37,609 nt of DNA from Bacteroidales bacterium (GTDB taxonomy: Bacteria > Bacteroidota > Bacteroidia > Bacteroidales > UBA932), in assembly GCA_024689525.1 (NCBI GenBank), contig JAILDI010000217.1, forward strand, positions 1-37,609, written 5' to 3'. Made by a program: the position numbers and the translations under genes. Positions 7,578 through 14,831 of the stretch are shown here, in pieces. The notes beneath the pieces were generated by a model. The model searched no databases. It was not told where the DNA came from and worked only from the letters and a program-made list of their open reading frames with translations. Every line of letters begins with the position of its first letter. Position 1 is the first letter of the stretch.

Positions 7578-9477
7578 AATCCCTTTGGTTGTTTTTGCGG
7601 TTTGCTGCGCTCCGAAAGACATTGCGCTGGAAATGCCCATCGGCAATCCATATCTGCCGCTCTGGGAGCACGTGCCGGACGGGGAACCGCGCCTGTTCGA
7701 GGATCCGGACAATCCGGGGAAGTACCGCGTATACGTAACTGGTTCCCACGATACCCGCTTCGACAGCTATTGCGGGCAGGACGACCGCCAGTGGTCGGCC
7801 CCAGTGGAGGATCTGGCCGCCTGGAGGGATGAGGGCCCGGTCTTTTCCTATCAGGAGAATGGCTACTGGAGCACTGTCTACGCTCCGGATCTGGTTGAGG
7901 TTACCCGGAGGGATGATGGTTCGCATAAGTACTATCTGTTTCCCCACGCCCTGATGCGCATGCCTATGGTGTGCGTAGGCGATAGGCCGGATGGGCCTTT
8001 CACGCCGCTCAATGCCGACGGAAGGGGAGGCATGCTGGATGGCAGCGTCATAGGCTTCGACCCCGGTGCATTTGTGGAGCAGGTGGATGATCCATCGGAC
8101 CCGGATTACGGCATCGGCTTCAGGGCCTATGTCGCCTGGGGCTTCCAGGATTCAGCTGGAACGGAACTGGACCAGAATACAATGTTCTCGCCACGTTACG
8201 GCACTCCGGACTGGCCGGTTCTGGCCACGGAGGAGTTCAACTTCTATGAGGCGTCGTCGTTCCGGAAGGTAGGGAACAAGTACATATTTATTTACAGCGG
8301 CCATTCCGGCCCCGAGTACGGCCTGCCCAGGGACAATGCCAACCTCCGTTATGCGTATTCCGACAGCCCCCGTGGCCCTTGGAAGCCAGGCGGAATTCTG
8401 GTCGATGCCCGCGGCCCGGTGCTCTCCCGCGATGGCTCATGCCTACAGGAGAGTTTCGGCCATAACAACACCCACGGCTCACTTCTGGAAATCAACGGCC
8501 AATGGTACGTATTCTATCACCGTGCTCCACGCGGCTTCGGATTTGCGCGCCAGGCGATGGTGGCACCGGTGGCGATTGAGGCCGATGAGAAGCCCGTGGC
8601 GGAAGGCGGTAGCGTTCGCATAACGGCTTATGACCCGTACAAGGGGGCGTTCACCGTAAAGGCGGCGGACGGTTTTGAATACACCGGCGCGGAGGTTACT
8701 TCGGAAGGCTTCTGGATTTACGGCCTTCCTCCTTATAGATATTATAGCGCGGGTTACGCGTGTTATATGTCGCGGCCGGGAACTATGCAGGACAGTTGGG
8801 ATGTGTGGGACAACAGGATGGACATAGCCGGCGTCCGCGCCGGGGACATCCTGGGCTACAAATACTTCGCTCTTGGCGGGCTTAAGAAGGCCCCTGCGGG
8901 CCTGCACGCCTTCCCGGGCCTGAAGAAGGGTTCGCAGTTCAATCTGTTCCTGGCGGCCCGCACTGCGGAAGCCTTCAAGGTTTCCGTGTGGTTGGACGGC
9001 CCTTGGGAGGGCGGTGCCTGGAACGGAACCCGCGTGGCGGAGGTCGAGGTTCCCGCAGGGGCATCGGCCGATGTCTCCCGTTACAGCATCCCCTTCGATG
9101 TGCCGGCCTGGGCGCTCAAGGGAAAGCACGCGCTTTTCCTTGTGGCGGAAGGGCCGGAAGGCATCGACCTGTGTGATATCGTCGGATTCGGCTTCTCCCG
9201 GAAAGGGGAGCGTATGGAGTTTCCGCAGCCCCCTTCTTTGCGGCTGATGGCGGCAGGGGAGCCTCTGGAAATGCCATCCAACCCTATGTGGACAACGGAT
9301 TTCAACGGCCTTACGGACTGCACGAACTACGAGGTTCTGCTGCCGGAGGGAGTGTCTGCGGCCGATGTAACAGTGGAAGCCGACCCGTCCGTTACGGTGG
9401 AGCAGGATGCCTCCCTGATCCGCTGCACCTGGAAGGGAGTCACAAAGACGTATTTATTGAGAGAATCTATTCCCTGA
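7561..9477 (+). CDS. Family 43-like glycosyl hydrolase lipoprotein
   Basis: A 638-residue protein with a lipoprotein signal (MKRLFIIPLVVFAVCC, Cys15 or Cys16). The N-terminal 350 residues fit the five-bladed propeller of GH43: RLFEDPDNPGKY (candidate base Asp48), WSTVYAPDLVEV (the usual WxxDV-type strand), IGFDPGAF (candidate Asp168), FYEASSFRKVGNKYIFIYS (candidate acid Glu230) and NTHGSLLEINGQWYVFYHR (propeller-axis His). The last 280 residues are beta-rich with a stretch like a carbohydrate-binding module (FKVSVWLDGPWEGGAWNG). Such enzymes remove arabinose or xylose side chains or cut arabinan or galactan. It shares its leader with the esterase gene and diverges from GH9, so the three genes probably serve one plant-glycan response. 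The subfamily is unresolved. Confidence 0.8.
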   Translation: MKRLFIIPLVVFAVCCAPKDIALEMPIGNPYLPLWEHVPDGEPRLFEDPDNPGKYRVYVTGSHDTRFDSYCGQDDRQWSAPVEDLAAWRDEGPVFSYQENGYWSTVYAPDLVEVTRRDDGSHKYYLFPHALMRMPMVCVGDRPDGPFTPLNADGRGGMLDGSVIGFDPGAFVEQVDDPSDPDYGIGFRAYVAWGFQDSAGTELDQNTMFSPRYGTPDWPVLATEEFNFYEASSFRKVGNKYIFIYSGHSGPEYGLPRDNANLRYAYSDSPRGPWKPGGILVDARGPVLSRDGSCLQESFGHNNTHGSLLEINGQWYVFYHRAPRGFGFARQAMVAPVAIEADEKPVAEGGSVRITAYDPYKGAFTVKAADGFEYTGAEVTSEGFWIYGLPPYRYYSAGYACYMSRPGTMQDSWDVWDNRMDIAGVRAGDILGYKYFALGGLKKAPAGLHAFPGLKKGSQFNLFLAARTAEAFKVSVWLDGPWEGGAWNGTRVAEVEVPAGASADVSRYSIPFDVPAWALKGKHALFLVAEGPEGIDLCDIVGFGFSRKGERMEFPQPPSLRLMAAGEPLEMPSNPMWTTDFNGLTDCTNYEVLLPEGVSAADVTVEADPSVTVEQDASLIRCTWKGVTKTYLLRESIP

Positions 9478-9514
9478 CAAACGGCTTGAGTCCCTGAGCG
9501 GCTTCTAACCTTGC

Positions 9515-9522
9515 AAAGTTAC
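9515..9522 (-). promoter_or_regulatory. Orphan -7 box between convergent genes
   Basis: Minus strand TAACTTTGCA matches the strongest -7 form in this window, with TTTC 19 bases upstream. Transcription from it would run antisense into the 3' end of the GH43-like gene; no coding sequence follows. Confidence 0.25.
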
Positions 9523-9544
9523 AATAATCTTTGATGCCTGGAAA

Positions 9545-10480
9545 TCAGAGGAGGAAGAACATCGCTACGCCCGCCATACTTACGGCCACGCCAATCACCT
9601 CGCGGGCTTTGATGCGCTGATGATATATGAGTGCGTAAGGAATCATAATCAGCACAGGTGTCAGTGCCATTAGGGTCGATGCAATCCCGGCCGATGTGTA
9701 GCGTACGGCCATCAGCGACAGCGAAACGCCCAGGACGGGCCCGAACAAAGTCATAATAAGGATAAAACCGAGGCCTTTTCCGTCGTGGGTGGCAGCCTTG
9801 AGCTCGCCGGTTTTCTTTTGTAGGGCCATCAGTGCCAGGAATCCTGCTCCGCCGACAATCGCCCTTATCATCGTGGACGCAAAAGGAAGCAGTGAACTCA
9901 TAGCTGCCGGGGCGTCGGAAGGAATGATATCGGCATAGTGTTCCATTCCCACCTTGCTGAGTACCAGTCCAACGCCCTGGCCAAGGCCGGCACCGAGTCC
10001 GAGCAGAATGCCTTTGAGTGGAAGAGTCAGGTGTACCTGGCGGCCTTCCCCTTTTGCAAGAATCGAAATGGCTATACCTGACAGGGTTACGCACATAGCC
10101 AGGGCCGATTTCCAGGTAAGCGTTTCACCCAGGATTGCCCATCCGGCGATGGCGGCCATAGGAGGTGCAAGTGTCATAAACAGCTGCCCGAAGCGCGCAC
10201 CGATGGAAAGGTAGCAGTTGAACAGGCAATAGTCTCCGAATACATATCCCACCAGGGCCGATGCCGCCAGCCAGGCCCAGGCTTTGCCATCGGCATAAAC
10301 AGGGTATGGATGACCGACACCAATCCATAGTATCGCGGCCAGGAACACTGTAGCCAGGACTAGTCGCATTACATTGGCAGTCATCGACCCCAGCCTGTGA
10401 CTTGCCTTGTCTGCGAACATCGCAGTTACTGTCCAGGACAAGGCCACAATCAGCGAGATTATTTCACCTAAGTGTTGCAT
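9545..10480 (-). CDS. EamA/DMT-family transporter
   Basis: A 311-residue integral membrane protein made almost entirely of hydrophobic helices, with the two-repeat EamA layout of the drug/metabolite transporter superfamily. The first repeat starts at LGEIISLIVALSWTVTAMFAD and ends near AIAGWAILGETLTWKSALAM; the second ends at MIPYALIYHQRIKAREVIGV, the same Glu-containing loop and helix pattern (xGExxxxxxxxG) that closes each repeat. These carriers export amino acids, nucleosides or other small metabolites, or take up sugars. Nothing in the context gives the substrate. It is divergent from the CDF transporter gene at 10635 and has its own consensus promoter. Confidence 0.85.
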   Translation of the reverse strand: MQHLGEIISLIVALSWTVTAMFADKASHRLGSMTANVMRLVLATVFLAAILWIGVGHPYPVYADGKAWAWLAASALVGYVFGDYCLFNCYLSIGARFGQLFMTLAPPMAAIAGWAILGETLTWKSALAMCVTLSGIAISILAKGEGRQVHLTLPLKGILLGLGAGLGQGVGLVLSKVGMEHYADIIPSDAPAAMSSLLPFASTMIRAIVGGAGFLALMALQKKTGELKAATHDGKGLGFILIMTLFGPVLGVSLSLMAVRYTSAGIASTLMALTPVLIMIPYALIYHQRIKAREVIGVAVSMAGVAMFFLL

Positions 10481-10508
10481 TTACACTCCATTTGCTTGTT
10501 TGAAGCAG

Positions 10509-10539
10509 CAAATCTACAATTGTTTTCCAATTCCACAAA
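10509..10539 (-). promoter_or_regulatory. Promoter of the EamA transporter gene
   Basis: Minus strand: TTTG (10539-10536), exactly 19 bases, TAGATTTG (10516-10509). This is a full match to the Bacteroidetes consensus, 28 bp before the ATG at 10480. Confidence 0.75.
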
Positions 10540-10567
10540 GAATAATGTGTCAGTTTTGAATAATTCG

Positions 10568-10599
10568 TTTGCGATATAAATATTTTAGTTGTTTCTTTG
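10568..10599 (+). promoter_or_regulatory. Probable promoter of the CDF transporter gene
   Basis: TTTG (10568-10571), 20 bases, TTTCTTTG (10592-10599), which differs from TAnnTTTG at one base, 35 bp before the ATG at 10635. Confidence 0.45.
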
Positions 10600-10634
10600 T
10601 GTCCTGAATTATCGCAATTGTTGAGATTCTAAGA

Positions 10635-11732
10635 ATGGATCGTTCGAAACAAATCATACGAACCAGTGTGGTAGGCATTGTTACGAATGCCTTCCTTGCC
10701 GGTTTCAAGGCTCTGGTGGGCTTGCTGGCGCATTCCGTTGCCATCGTGCTGGATGCGGTAAACAATTTGAGCGATGCGCTTTCAAGCGTCATTACGATTA
10801 TCGGCACAAAGTTGTCGATAAAGCCTGCCGACAAGAAGCATCCTTTCGGCCACGGCAGGGTGGAGTATTTCACTGCAATCATCATTTCGGTAATCGTCCT
10901 TACCACCGGCGTTACATCGCTGGTGGAATCGGTCAAGAAAATCATCGACCCTGTAGAGCCTGAGTATTCAACGGTTACCCTTATAGTTATCATTACGGCA
11001 ATCATCACCAAGGTGATTTTGGGATTGTATGTCCGCAAACAGGGGAAGAAGCTGGGCAGCGACGCCTTGATCGCATCGGGTTCGGATGCCATTTTCGACG
11101 CTGTAATTACGGTGGCCACGCTGATATCTGCAGGCGTGATGCTTATCTGGAACTTCTCGCTGGACGGCTATCTGGGCGTGCTGATTTCCATCGTCATCAT
11201 AAAGGCCGGTTTTGAAATGATTTCCTCGCCGATCAACCAACTGCTGGGCGCTCAGGCATCTCCGGAACTGGTGAGCCAAATCAAGACTGAAGTGGCCCAG
11301 ATGGATGGAGTGCAGGGCGTTTTCGACCTGATCCTGCACGGCTACGGCCCCAATCTGTCGATCGGCTCCCTGCATATCGGCGTGCCCGATACGATGACCG
11401 CCCACGAGATTCACGTCATTTCCCGCAGGATATCGGAGATGATGCTTGAGCGTCACGGTATCGTAATGACCGTCGGCATTTATTCCAATGCTACTGGTGA
11501 CAGCAAATACGCGCAGCTGCAGAGGGATGTGATTCAAATCCTGTCTCACCAGGAGCACGTTATCCAGGTGCACGGCTTCTATTGCGATGACGAGCACGTA
11601 TCTGTCGATGTCGTAATCGACTATTCAGTGGCCGACGACCATGCCCTCATCCGGCACCTGTCAGAGCAACTGACCCCAGTTTTAGCCGGCCGCCAGGTGA
11701 GCATCATCATCGACCATAACTATAGCGACTAA
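10635..11732 (+). CDS. Cation diffusion facilitator (CDF) metal transporter
   Basis: A 365-residue CDF protein, which exports divalent metal ions in exchange for protons. It has six predicted membrane helices. The metal site of helix 2 reads DAVNNLSDALSS and that of helix 5 reads SDAIFDAVIT, so both carry an acidic or Asn quartet instead of the His-containing HxxxD of zinc exporters. KKHPFGHGRVEYFT between helices 2 and 3 is the typical CDF signature. The C-terminal 150 residues form the cytoplasmic ferredoxin-like domain (QMDGVQGVFDLILHGYGP), here longer than usual with a second copy-like stretch (QEHVIQVHGFYCDDEHVSVD). An Asp-rich site often means manganese or iron rather than zinc, but that is an inference. 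Confidence 0.9.
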   Translation: MDRSKQIIRTSVVGIVTNAFLAGFKALVGLLAHSVAIVLDAVNNLSDALSSVITIIGTKLSIKPADKKHPFGHGRVEYFTAIIISVIVLTTGVTSLVESVKKIIDPVEPEYSTVTLIVIITAIITKVILGLYVRKQGKKLGSDALIASGSDAIFDAVITVATLISAGVMLIWNFSLDGYLGVLISIVIIKAGFEMISSPINQLLGAQASPELVSQIKTEVAQMDGVQGVFDLILHGYGPNLSIGSLHIGVPDTMTAHEIHVISRRISEMMLERHGIVMTVGIYSNATGDSKYAQLQRDVIQILSHQEHVIQVHGFYCDDEHVSVDVVIDYSVADDHALIRHLSEQLTPVLAGRQVSIIIDHNYSD

Positions 11733-11733
11733 T

Positions 11734-11823
11734 TGCACTTTCTGCAAAATCACCCCCGCCGGGCAGGAAGCCTTCAGCAGCTACGTCGAAGCCCTGAAGG
11801 AATACCTCTCCGCCGGCTCATAG
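11734..11823 (+). pseudogene. 3'-terminal remnant of a winged-helix transcriptional regulator gene
   Basis: Directly after the CDF stop, 29 in-frame codons read CTFCKITPAGQEAFSSYVEA and then LKEYLSAGS before TAG. The pattern TPAGQEAFxxYxxALxxxL is the usual C-terminal wing and helix of MarR/HTH_34-type winged-helix regulators. No start codon or DNA-binding part exists upstream, where the frame runs back into the CDF gene. I read it as the tail of a gene whose front was deleted. The call rests on a short stretch. Confidence 0.45.
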
Positions 11824-11846
11824 GGCTGATTCCGCTCTCCTAAACG

Positions 11847-11880
11847 AATCTCGCGAACATCCTGTGTCCGCGAGATTTTT
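11847..11880 (+). terminator. Rho-independent terminator after the CDF gene and regulator remnant
   Basis: AATCTCGCG (11847-11855) pairs with CGCGAGATT (11869-11877) and is followed by T residues through 11880. It lies 24 bases after the remnant's stop. Confidence 0.8.
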
Positions 11881-11888
11881 GTATTTCC

Positions 11889-12071
11889 TCATTGTTTCTT
11901 GTTCTTCTCTTCAGCCATGTAGGAAAGAACCATTGAAAGTATTCCCAGGGCACTGGAGATCATCCCAAGAATCCTGGCGTAAATATTACCCGGGAGGAAC
12001 ACCCAGAAAACGAGTAGGACGGCGAATAGAATCGCCAGTGCCACTTGTAATTGTTGTCTCTTATTCATCAT
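11889..12071 (-). CDS. Small two-helix membrane protein
   Basis: A 60-residue protein with two hydrophobic helices (QVALAILFAVLLVFWVFLPG and IYARILGMISSALGILSMVL) and a charged tail (AEEKNKKQ). No family is recognised. A possible -7 box, TATCTTCG on the minus strand at 12084-12077, sits only 5 bp before the first ATG, so the second ATG (12068) may be used or the message may be nearly leaderless. Its 3' end lies 9 bp from the T-run of the convergent terminator. The codon pattern and amphipathic ends support a real gene, but no function can be given. Confidence 0.55.
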   Translation of the reverse strand: MMNKRQQLQVALAILFAVLLVFWVFLPGNIYARILGMISSALGILSMVLSYMAEEKNKKQ

Positions 12072-12138
12072 TACTGCGAAGATAGTAAAAAAAAGACGAT
12101 ACTTCGGCTGGATATCCGGTAAACGTGAGGGGTGGGTG

Positions 12139-12171
12139 GGGAAGATGTGATTATATGAGGGGGATCTTCCC
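12139..12171. repeat. Inverted repeat downstream of the OxyR-like gene
   Basis: GGGAAGAT (12139-12146) and ATCTTCCC (12164-12171) form an 8-bp perfect inverted repeat with a 17-base spacer. No T-run follows on either strand, so it is a weak terminator or an operator. Confidence 0.5.
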
Positions 12172-12186
12172 TAGGTCGATATGAAT

Positions 12187-13110
12187 TTATAAAGACAGTC
12201 TTCCTTTTCTAATAACACTCTCCAGTAACGTGCCCGGTATGATTTGTCTGACGGCATCTACTACTGCATTTAATTTTGCCTCGTGAATGTAGTCGGAGCG
12301 GATGACCAGGGATATGGTCCGCCCCGGAACTGGATCTACAATGGGGCGAAGGCAGTTCTGTTGGCTGTACAATATGAAGTTGGAATGGGTTTCAGGGATG
12401 ATGGTAATGCCTCCATTGTCATTAACCACTTGAATCAGGATACCAACACGTCCGCCTTCAAATAAGCGATCATAAGTTATTTCACCAGGTTTGAGCTCCG
12501 CTGGATCCAGTTGCCGCAGGCCGTCACGGATAATCCATAGCGGATGTTCCAGGATGGTTTCCATACGTATGCTTTCTTGTGCGTATGCGGGATTCGTGGA
12601 TGACACATAGGCCAAAAAACGTTCGTGATAAAGGGGAATCTCCAGGAGGTCCGTATCACTTACAGTTCCCGACATTATTCCCATATCCACCTCGGCTTTC
12701 CTGAGCTTGTCCTTGATGGTATCGGTGAGCATCTCTTCCGTCAGAAGGGAGATGGTAGGATAATTCTCGCCGATGTACTTGAAAAGCCCGGGCACGAGTA
12801 CCGGCGCTACCGTTGAAATCATGGCGATTTTCAGAGGCCCGGTCAGCGTCTCCTTTTCTGTGCGGGTCATTTCGGATATCTGCTCCACATTATAAAGAAC
12901 AACCTTTGCCCGGTCGATGACTTTCCTGCCGATGGCAGTAGGCGTAACGGGATGTGCATCCCTGTCAAAGATCCGCACATCCAGTTCTTCTTCCAGTTTT
13001 TTGACCATCAGGCTCAATGTAGACTGGGTAAGACCGCAGGCTTCGGCCGCTTTCCCAAAGTGCCGATATTTGTCAATGGCTATTATGTAGCGCAGTTGCT
13101 GAAGCGTCAT
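12187..13110 (-). CDS. LysR-family regulator of the OxyR type, without the redox cysteines
   Basis: A 307-residue LysR regulator. The N-terminal winged helix (MTLQQLRYIIAIDKYRHFGK, then AAEACGLTQSTLSLMVKKLE) is very like Bacteroidetes OxyR, and I chose the start at 13110 because it gives exactly this N-terminus. The effector domain follows from about residue 90. In OxyR a peroxide-reactive Cys lies in the motif EGHCLRDQ, with a second Cys about nine residues on. Here the matching stretch reads PLWIIRDGLRQLDPAELK and has no Cys; only Cys25 and one Cys near the C-terminus (QQNCLRP) exist. It therefore probably senses something other than peroxide through a disulfide switch. It diverges from the trkH gene at 13210 with a shared 99-bp control region, so trkH is a likely target. 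Confidence 0.85.
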   Translation of the reverse strand: MTLQQLRYIIAIDKYRHFGKAAEACGLTQSTLSLMVKKLEEELDVRIFDRDAHPVTPTAIGRKVIDRAKVVLYNVEQISEMTRTEKETLTGPLKIAMISTVAPVLVPGLFKYIGENYPTISLLTEEMLTDTIKDKLRKAEVDMGIMSGTVSDTDLLEIPLYHERFLAYVSSTNPAYAQESIRMETILEHPLWIIRDGLRQLDPAELKPGEITYDRLFEGGRVGILIQVVNDNGGITIIPETHSNFILYSQQNCLRPIVDPVPGRTISLVIRSDYIHEAKLNAVVDAVRQIIPGTLLESVIRKGRLSL

Positions 13111-13139
13111 ATTATTCCCTCTGATTGATAGTTTCAATG

Positions 13140-13147
13140 CAAAGATA
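13140..13147 (-). promoter_or_regulatory. -7 box of the OxyR-like gene
   Basis: Minus strand TATCTTTGCA, 29 bp before the ATG at 13110. Confidence 0.6.
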
Positions 13148-13159
13148 AAAATTTTTGTA

Positions 13160-13190
13160 TTGATAAATGGAATTATGCGAAATATCTTTG
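13160..13190 (+). promoter_or_regulatory. Promoter of the first trkH gene
   Basis: TTG (13160-13162), 20 bases, TATCTTTG (13183-13190), 19 bp before the ATG at 13210. Back to back with the regulator's -7 box at 13140-13147. Confidence 0.65.
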
Positions 13191-13209
13191 CCCCGTCAAA
13201 TCAATATTT

Positions 13210-14658
13210 ATGAACTGGAGGGTCATCACCTGGTATATCGGCGTCTCGTTGCTCCTGGTAGCAGCGCTGATGACCGTGTCCGGGATTGTGGCCTGCTGCA
13301 GCACTGGCGACGAAAGCCGCACTCCGCTTCTTTTCTCGGCCTACCTCACCGCCACGGTCGGTTTCTTCCCATTAATCTTTGTCCGTAAAGGTCACCACAG
13401 ACTCGGCTTCAAAGAAGGAAACTGCATCGTAGTGGGAGCCTGGCTGCTCTCTTGTCTTTTCGGGATGCTGCCATTCCTCTTTTACGGCAGGGAGTTTACG
13501 CCTATCAATGCATTATTCGAAAGCGTATCCGGTTTCACGACTACCGGAGCTTCCATTTTAAGTGATATCGAGTCTCTCCCGCGTGGCCTGCAACTATGGC
13601 GCATTTCCACGGCCTGGGTTGGAGGTATCGGCATCGTAACCCTCTTCTCTATGCTTACCGGAAGGTCTGACAAAACAACTTTGTCCGGAGCTGAGATTTC
13701 CAATGTTGCGCAGGAGTCTCTTGCAGGAGAGAAGAATGCAAGTTTTGCCAACCGGATGCTCATAACCTATATCGCCCTGACACTCGTTACGTTCTTTTCA
13801 CTCAGACTCACCGGAATGGGATGGTTCGATGCCGCCACGAACGCAATGTCCGCCTGCAGCACCTGCGGATTCTGCACCCGGAATACCAGCATTGCCTTTT
13901 ATGCCAATCCTGCTGCAGAGATTGTTCTCACTATCGCTATGCTAGCCGCAGCGGTTCATTTTGGCATCCTCTTTATGGCTTTCCTTAAGGGCAGACCCCG
14001 CTATATCTGGAAGTCCGAGACCATAAAGGTCTTCCTGACCCTAGTAGGCATTGCCATCGTCATCATCACGACCGACCTGATGTTCAGAGGAAATTACACC
14101 TCTTTTGCACAGGCTCTCCGGGACGCATCCTTCCAGGTGGCATCCATATCGACGACGACAGGCTTTGCTACGCAGGATACCACGCTCTGGCCCCCGCTCA
14201 GTATGTCGGTACTGATTATCTGCTCACTCATCTGCGGTTGTTCCGGCTCCACCTCCGGTGGCATCAAAGTGGACCGGGCAATCCTGGCGGCAAAGGGAAT
14301 CTACCGGAAAGTGAAACTGGCCGTGGACCCCAACGGCATCTACTCTGTCCGGGTGGACGGCAGAGCACGTACGGAAGAACAGGTAAGCGACGCCTATGGT
14401 TACATTTTCTGCTACCTTATCCTTATGGTAGTTTTCGCGGCTGTCAATATTGCCTTCGGCCAAGATTTTACAACTGGCGTCACTGCTTCCATTGCCTGCA
14501 TTGGCAATGTCGGCCCGGGTTTCGGCGATGTGGGTTCAATGTCCAATTTCGCGGACTTCCCTGTGATTCTAAAGATAAGCGGAATGATTGAGATGCTCAT
14601 CGGACGACTGGAAATTTTCCCGGTACTGTACCTGTTCCGTTCAATCAGAAACAGTTGA
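13210..14658 (+). CDS. trkH: TrkH-family potassium transporter with a Cys-rich second pore loop
   Basis: A 482-residue TrkH protein, the membrane subunit of low-affinity potassium uptake. The four pore loops appear in order: SGFTTTGAS, a second loop at residues 216-222 (see below), SISTTTGFATQD, and CIGNVGPGFGDVG. The conserved filter Gly is kept in each. The second loop reads ACSTCGFCTRN instead of the usual STGGFSTRN, so three Cys (216, 219, 222) line the filter region. The CGCSGSTSGGIKVDR segment before helix 7 of the core is typical. No TrkA-type NAD-binding subunit gene is next to it. It is divergent from the OxyR-like regulator. A second, quite different trkH lies at 36216. Confidence 0.93.
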   Translation: MNWRVITWYIGVSLLLVAALMTVSGIVACCSTGDESRTPLLFSAYLTATVGFFPLIFVRKGHHRLGFKEGNCIVVGAWLLSCLFGMLPFLFYGREFTPINALFESVSGFTTTGASILSDIESLPRGLQLWRISTAWVGGIGIVTLFSMLTGRSDKTTLSGAEISNVAQESLAGEKNASFANRMLITYIALTLVTFFSLRLTGMGWFDAATNAMSACSTCGFCTRNTSIAFYANPAAEIVLTIAMLAAAVHFGILFMAFLKGRPRYIWKSETIKVFLTLVGIAIVIITTDLMFRGNYTSFAQALRDASFQVASISTTTGFATQDTTLWPPLSMSVLIICSLICGCSGSTSGGIKVDRAILAAKGIYRKVKLAVDPNGIYSVRVDGRARTEEQVSDAYGYIFCYLILMVVFAAVNIAFGQDFTTGVTASIACIGNVGPGFGDVGSMSNFADFPVILKISGMIEMLIGRLEIFPVLYLFRSIRNS

Positions 14659-14664
14659 ACAATA

Positions 14665-14688
14665 AAAGCACCGCCGTGGCAGTGCTTT
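14665..14688. terminator. Hairpin terminator between trkH and tRNA-Arg, serving both strands
   Basis: AAAGCAC (14665-14671) pairs with GTGCTTT (14682-14688), and the stem extends inward with one mismatch. On the minus strand a T-rich tract (TTTTATTGTT) follows, ending the tRNA transcript; on the plus strand the T-run is short. Confidence 0.65.
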
Positions 14689-14690
14689 CA

Positions 14691-14765
14691 TGGTACCCCC
14701 GCTCGGAATCGAACCGGGACCAACGGAACCGGAATCCGTTATTCTATCCTTTAAACTACAGGGGC
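14691..14765 (-). tRNA. tRNA-Arg (anticodon CCG)
   Basis: The minus strand folds as a cloverleaf: acceptor GCCCCTG/CGGGGGT with two G-U pairs, a D arm with GG in the loop, anticodon stem ACGGA/TCCGT with loop TTCCGGT (anticodon CCG, reading the Arg codon CGG), and T-loop TTCGATT. The 3' CCA is encoded (14691-14693). The T-stem has a C-A mismatch at its second pair. Confidence 0.92.
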
Positions 14766-14785
14766 GTCCCGCGTAAAGCGGATTG

Positions 14786-14815
14786 CAAAGTTACGAAAAA
14801 ACCCGGGACTGTCAA
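14786..14815 (-). promoter_or_regulatory. Promoter of tRNA-Arg inside a terminator
   Basis: Minus strand: TTG (14815-14813), exactly 19 bases, TAACTTTG (14793-14786), followed by CA; the tRNA 5' end is at 14765. The -33 element lies in the loop of the terminator hairpin of the upstream esterase gene. Confidence 0.75.
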
Positions 14816-14826
14816 GAGCCCCGGGT
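14795..14826 (-). terminator. Rho-independent terminator of the carbohydrate esterase gene
   Basis: ACCCGGG (14801-14807) pairs with CCCGGGT (14820-14826). On the minus strand a run of six T follows. It starts 6 bp after the esterase stop at 14832. Confidence 0.88.
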
Positions 14827-14831
14827 AAAAA

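Noticed and set aside
7456..7947. A 163-codon minus-strand open frame across the GH9/GH43 intergenic region
   Set aside because: It overlaps the start of the GH43-like gene and both promoters; no motif is visible, and the duplicated leader explains the conserved part.
7561..9477. A polysaccharide utilisation locus of the classic type
   Set aside because: Several glycan enzymes are present, but no SusC/SusD pair, hybrid two-component system or ECF sigma gene lies anywhere in the window.
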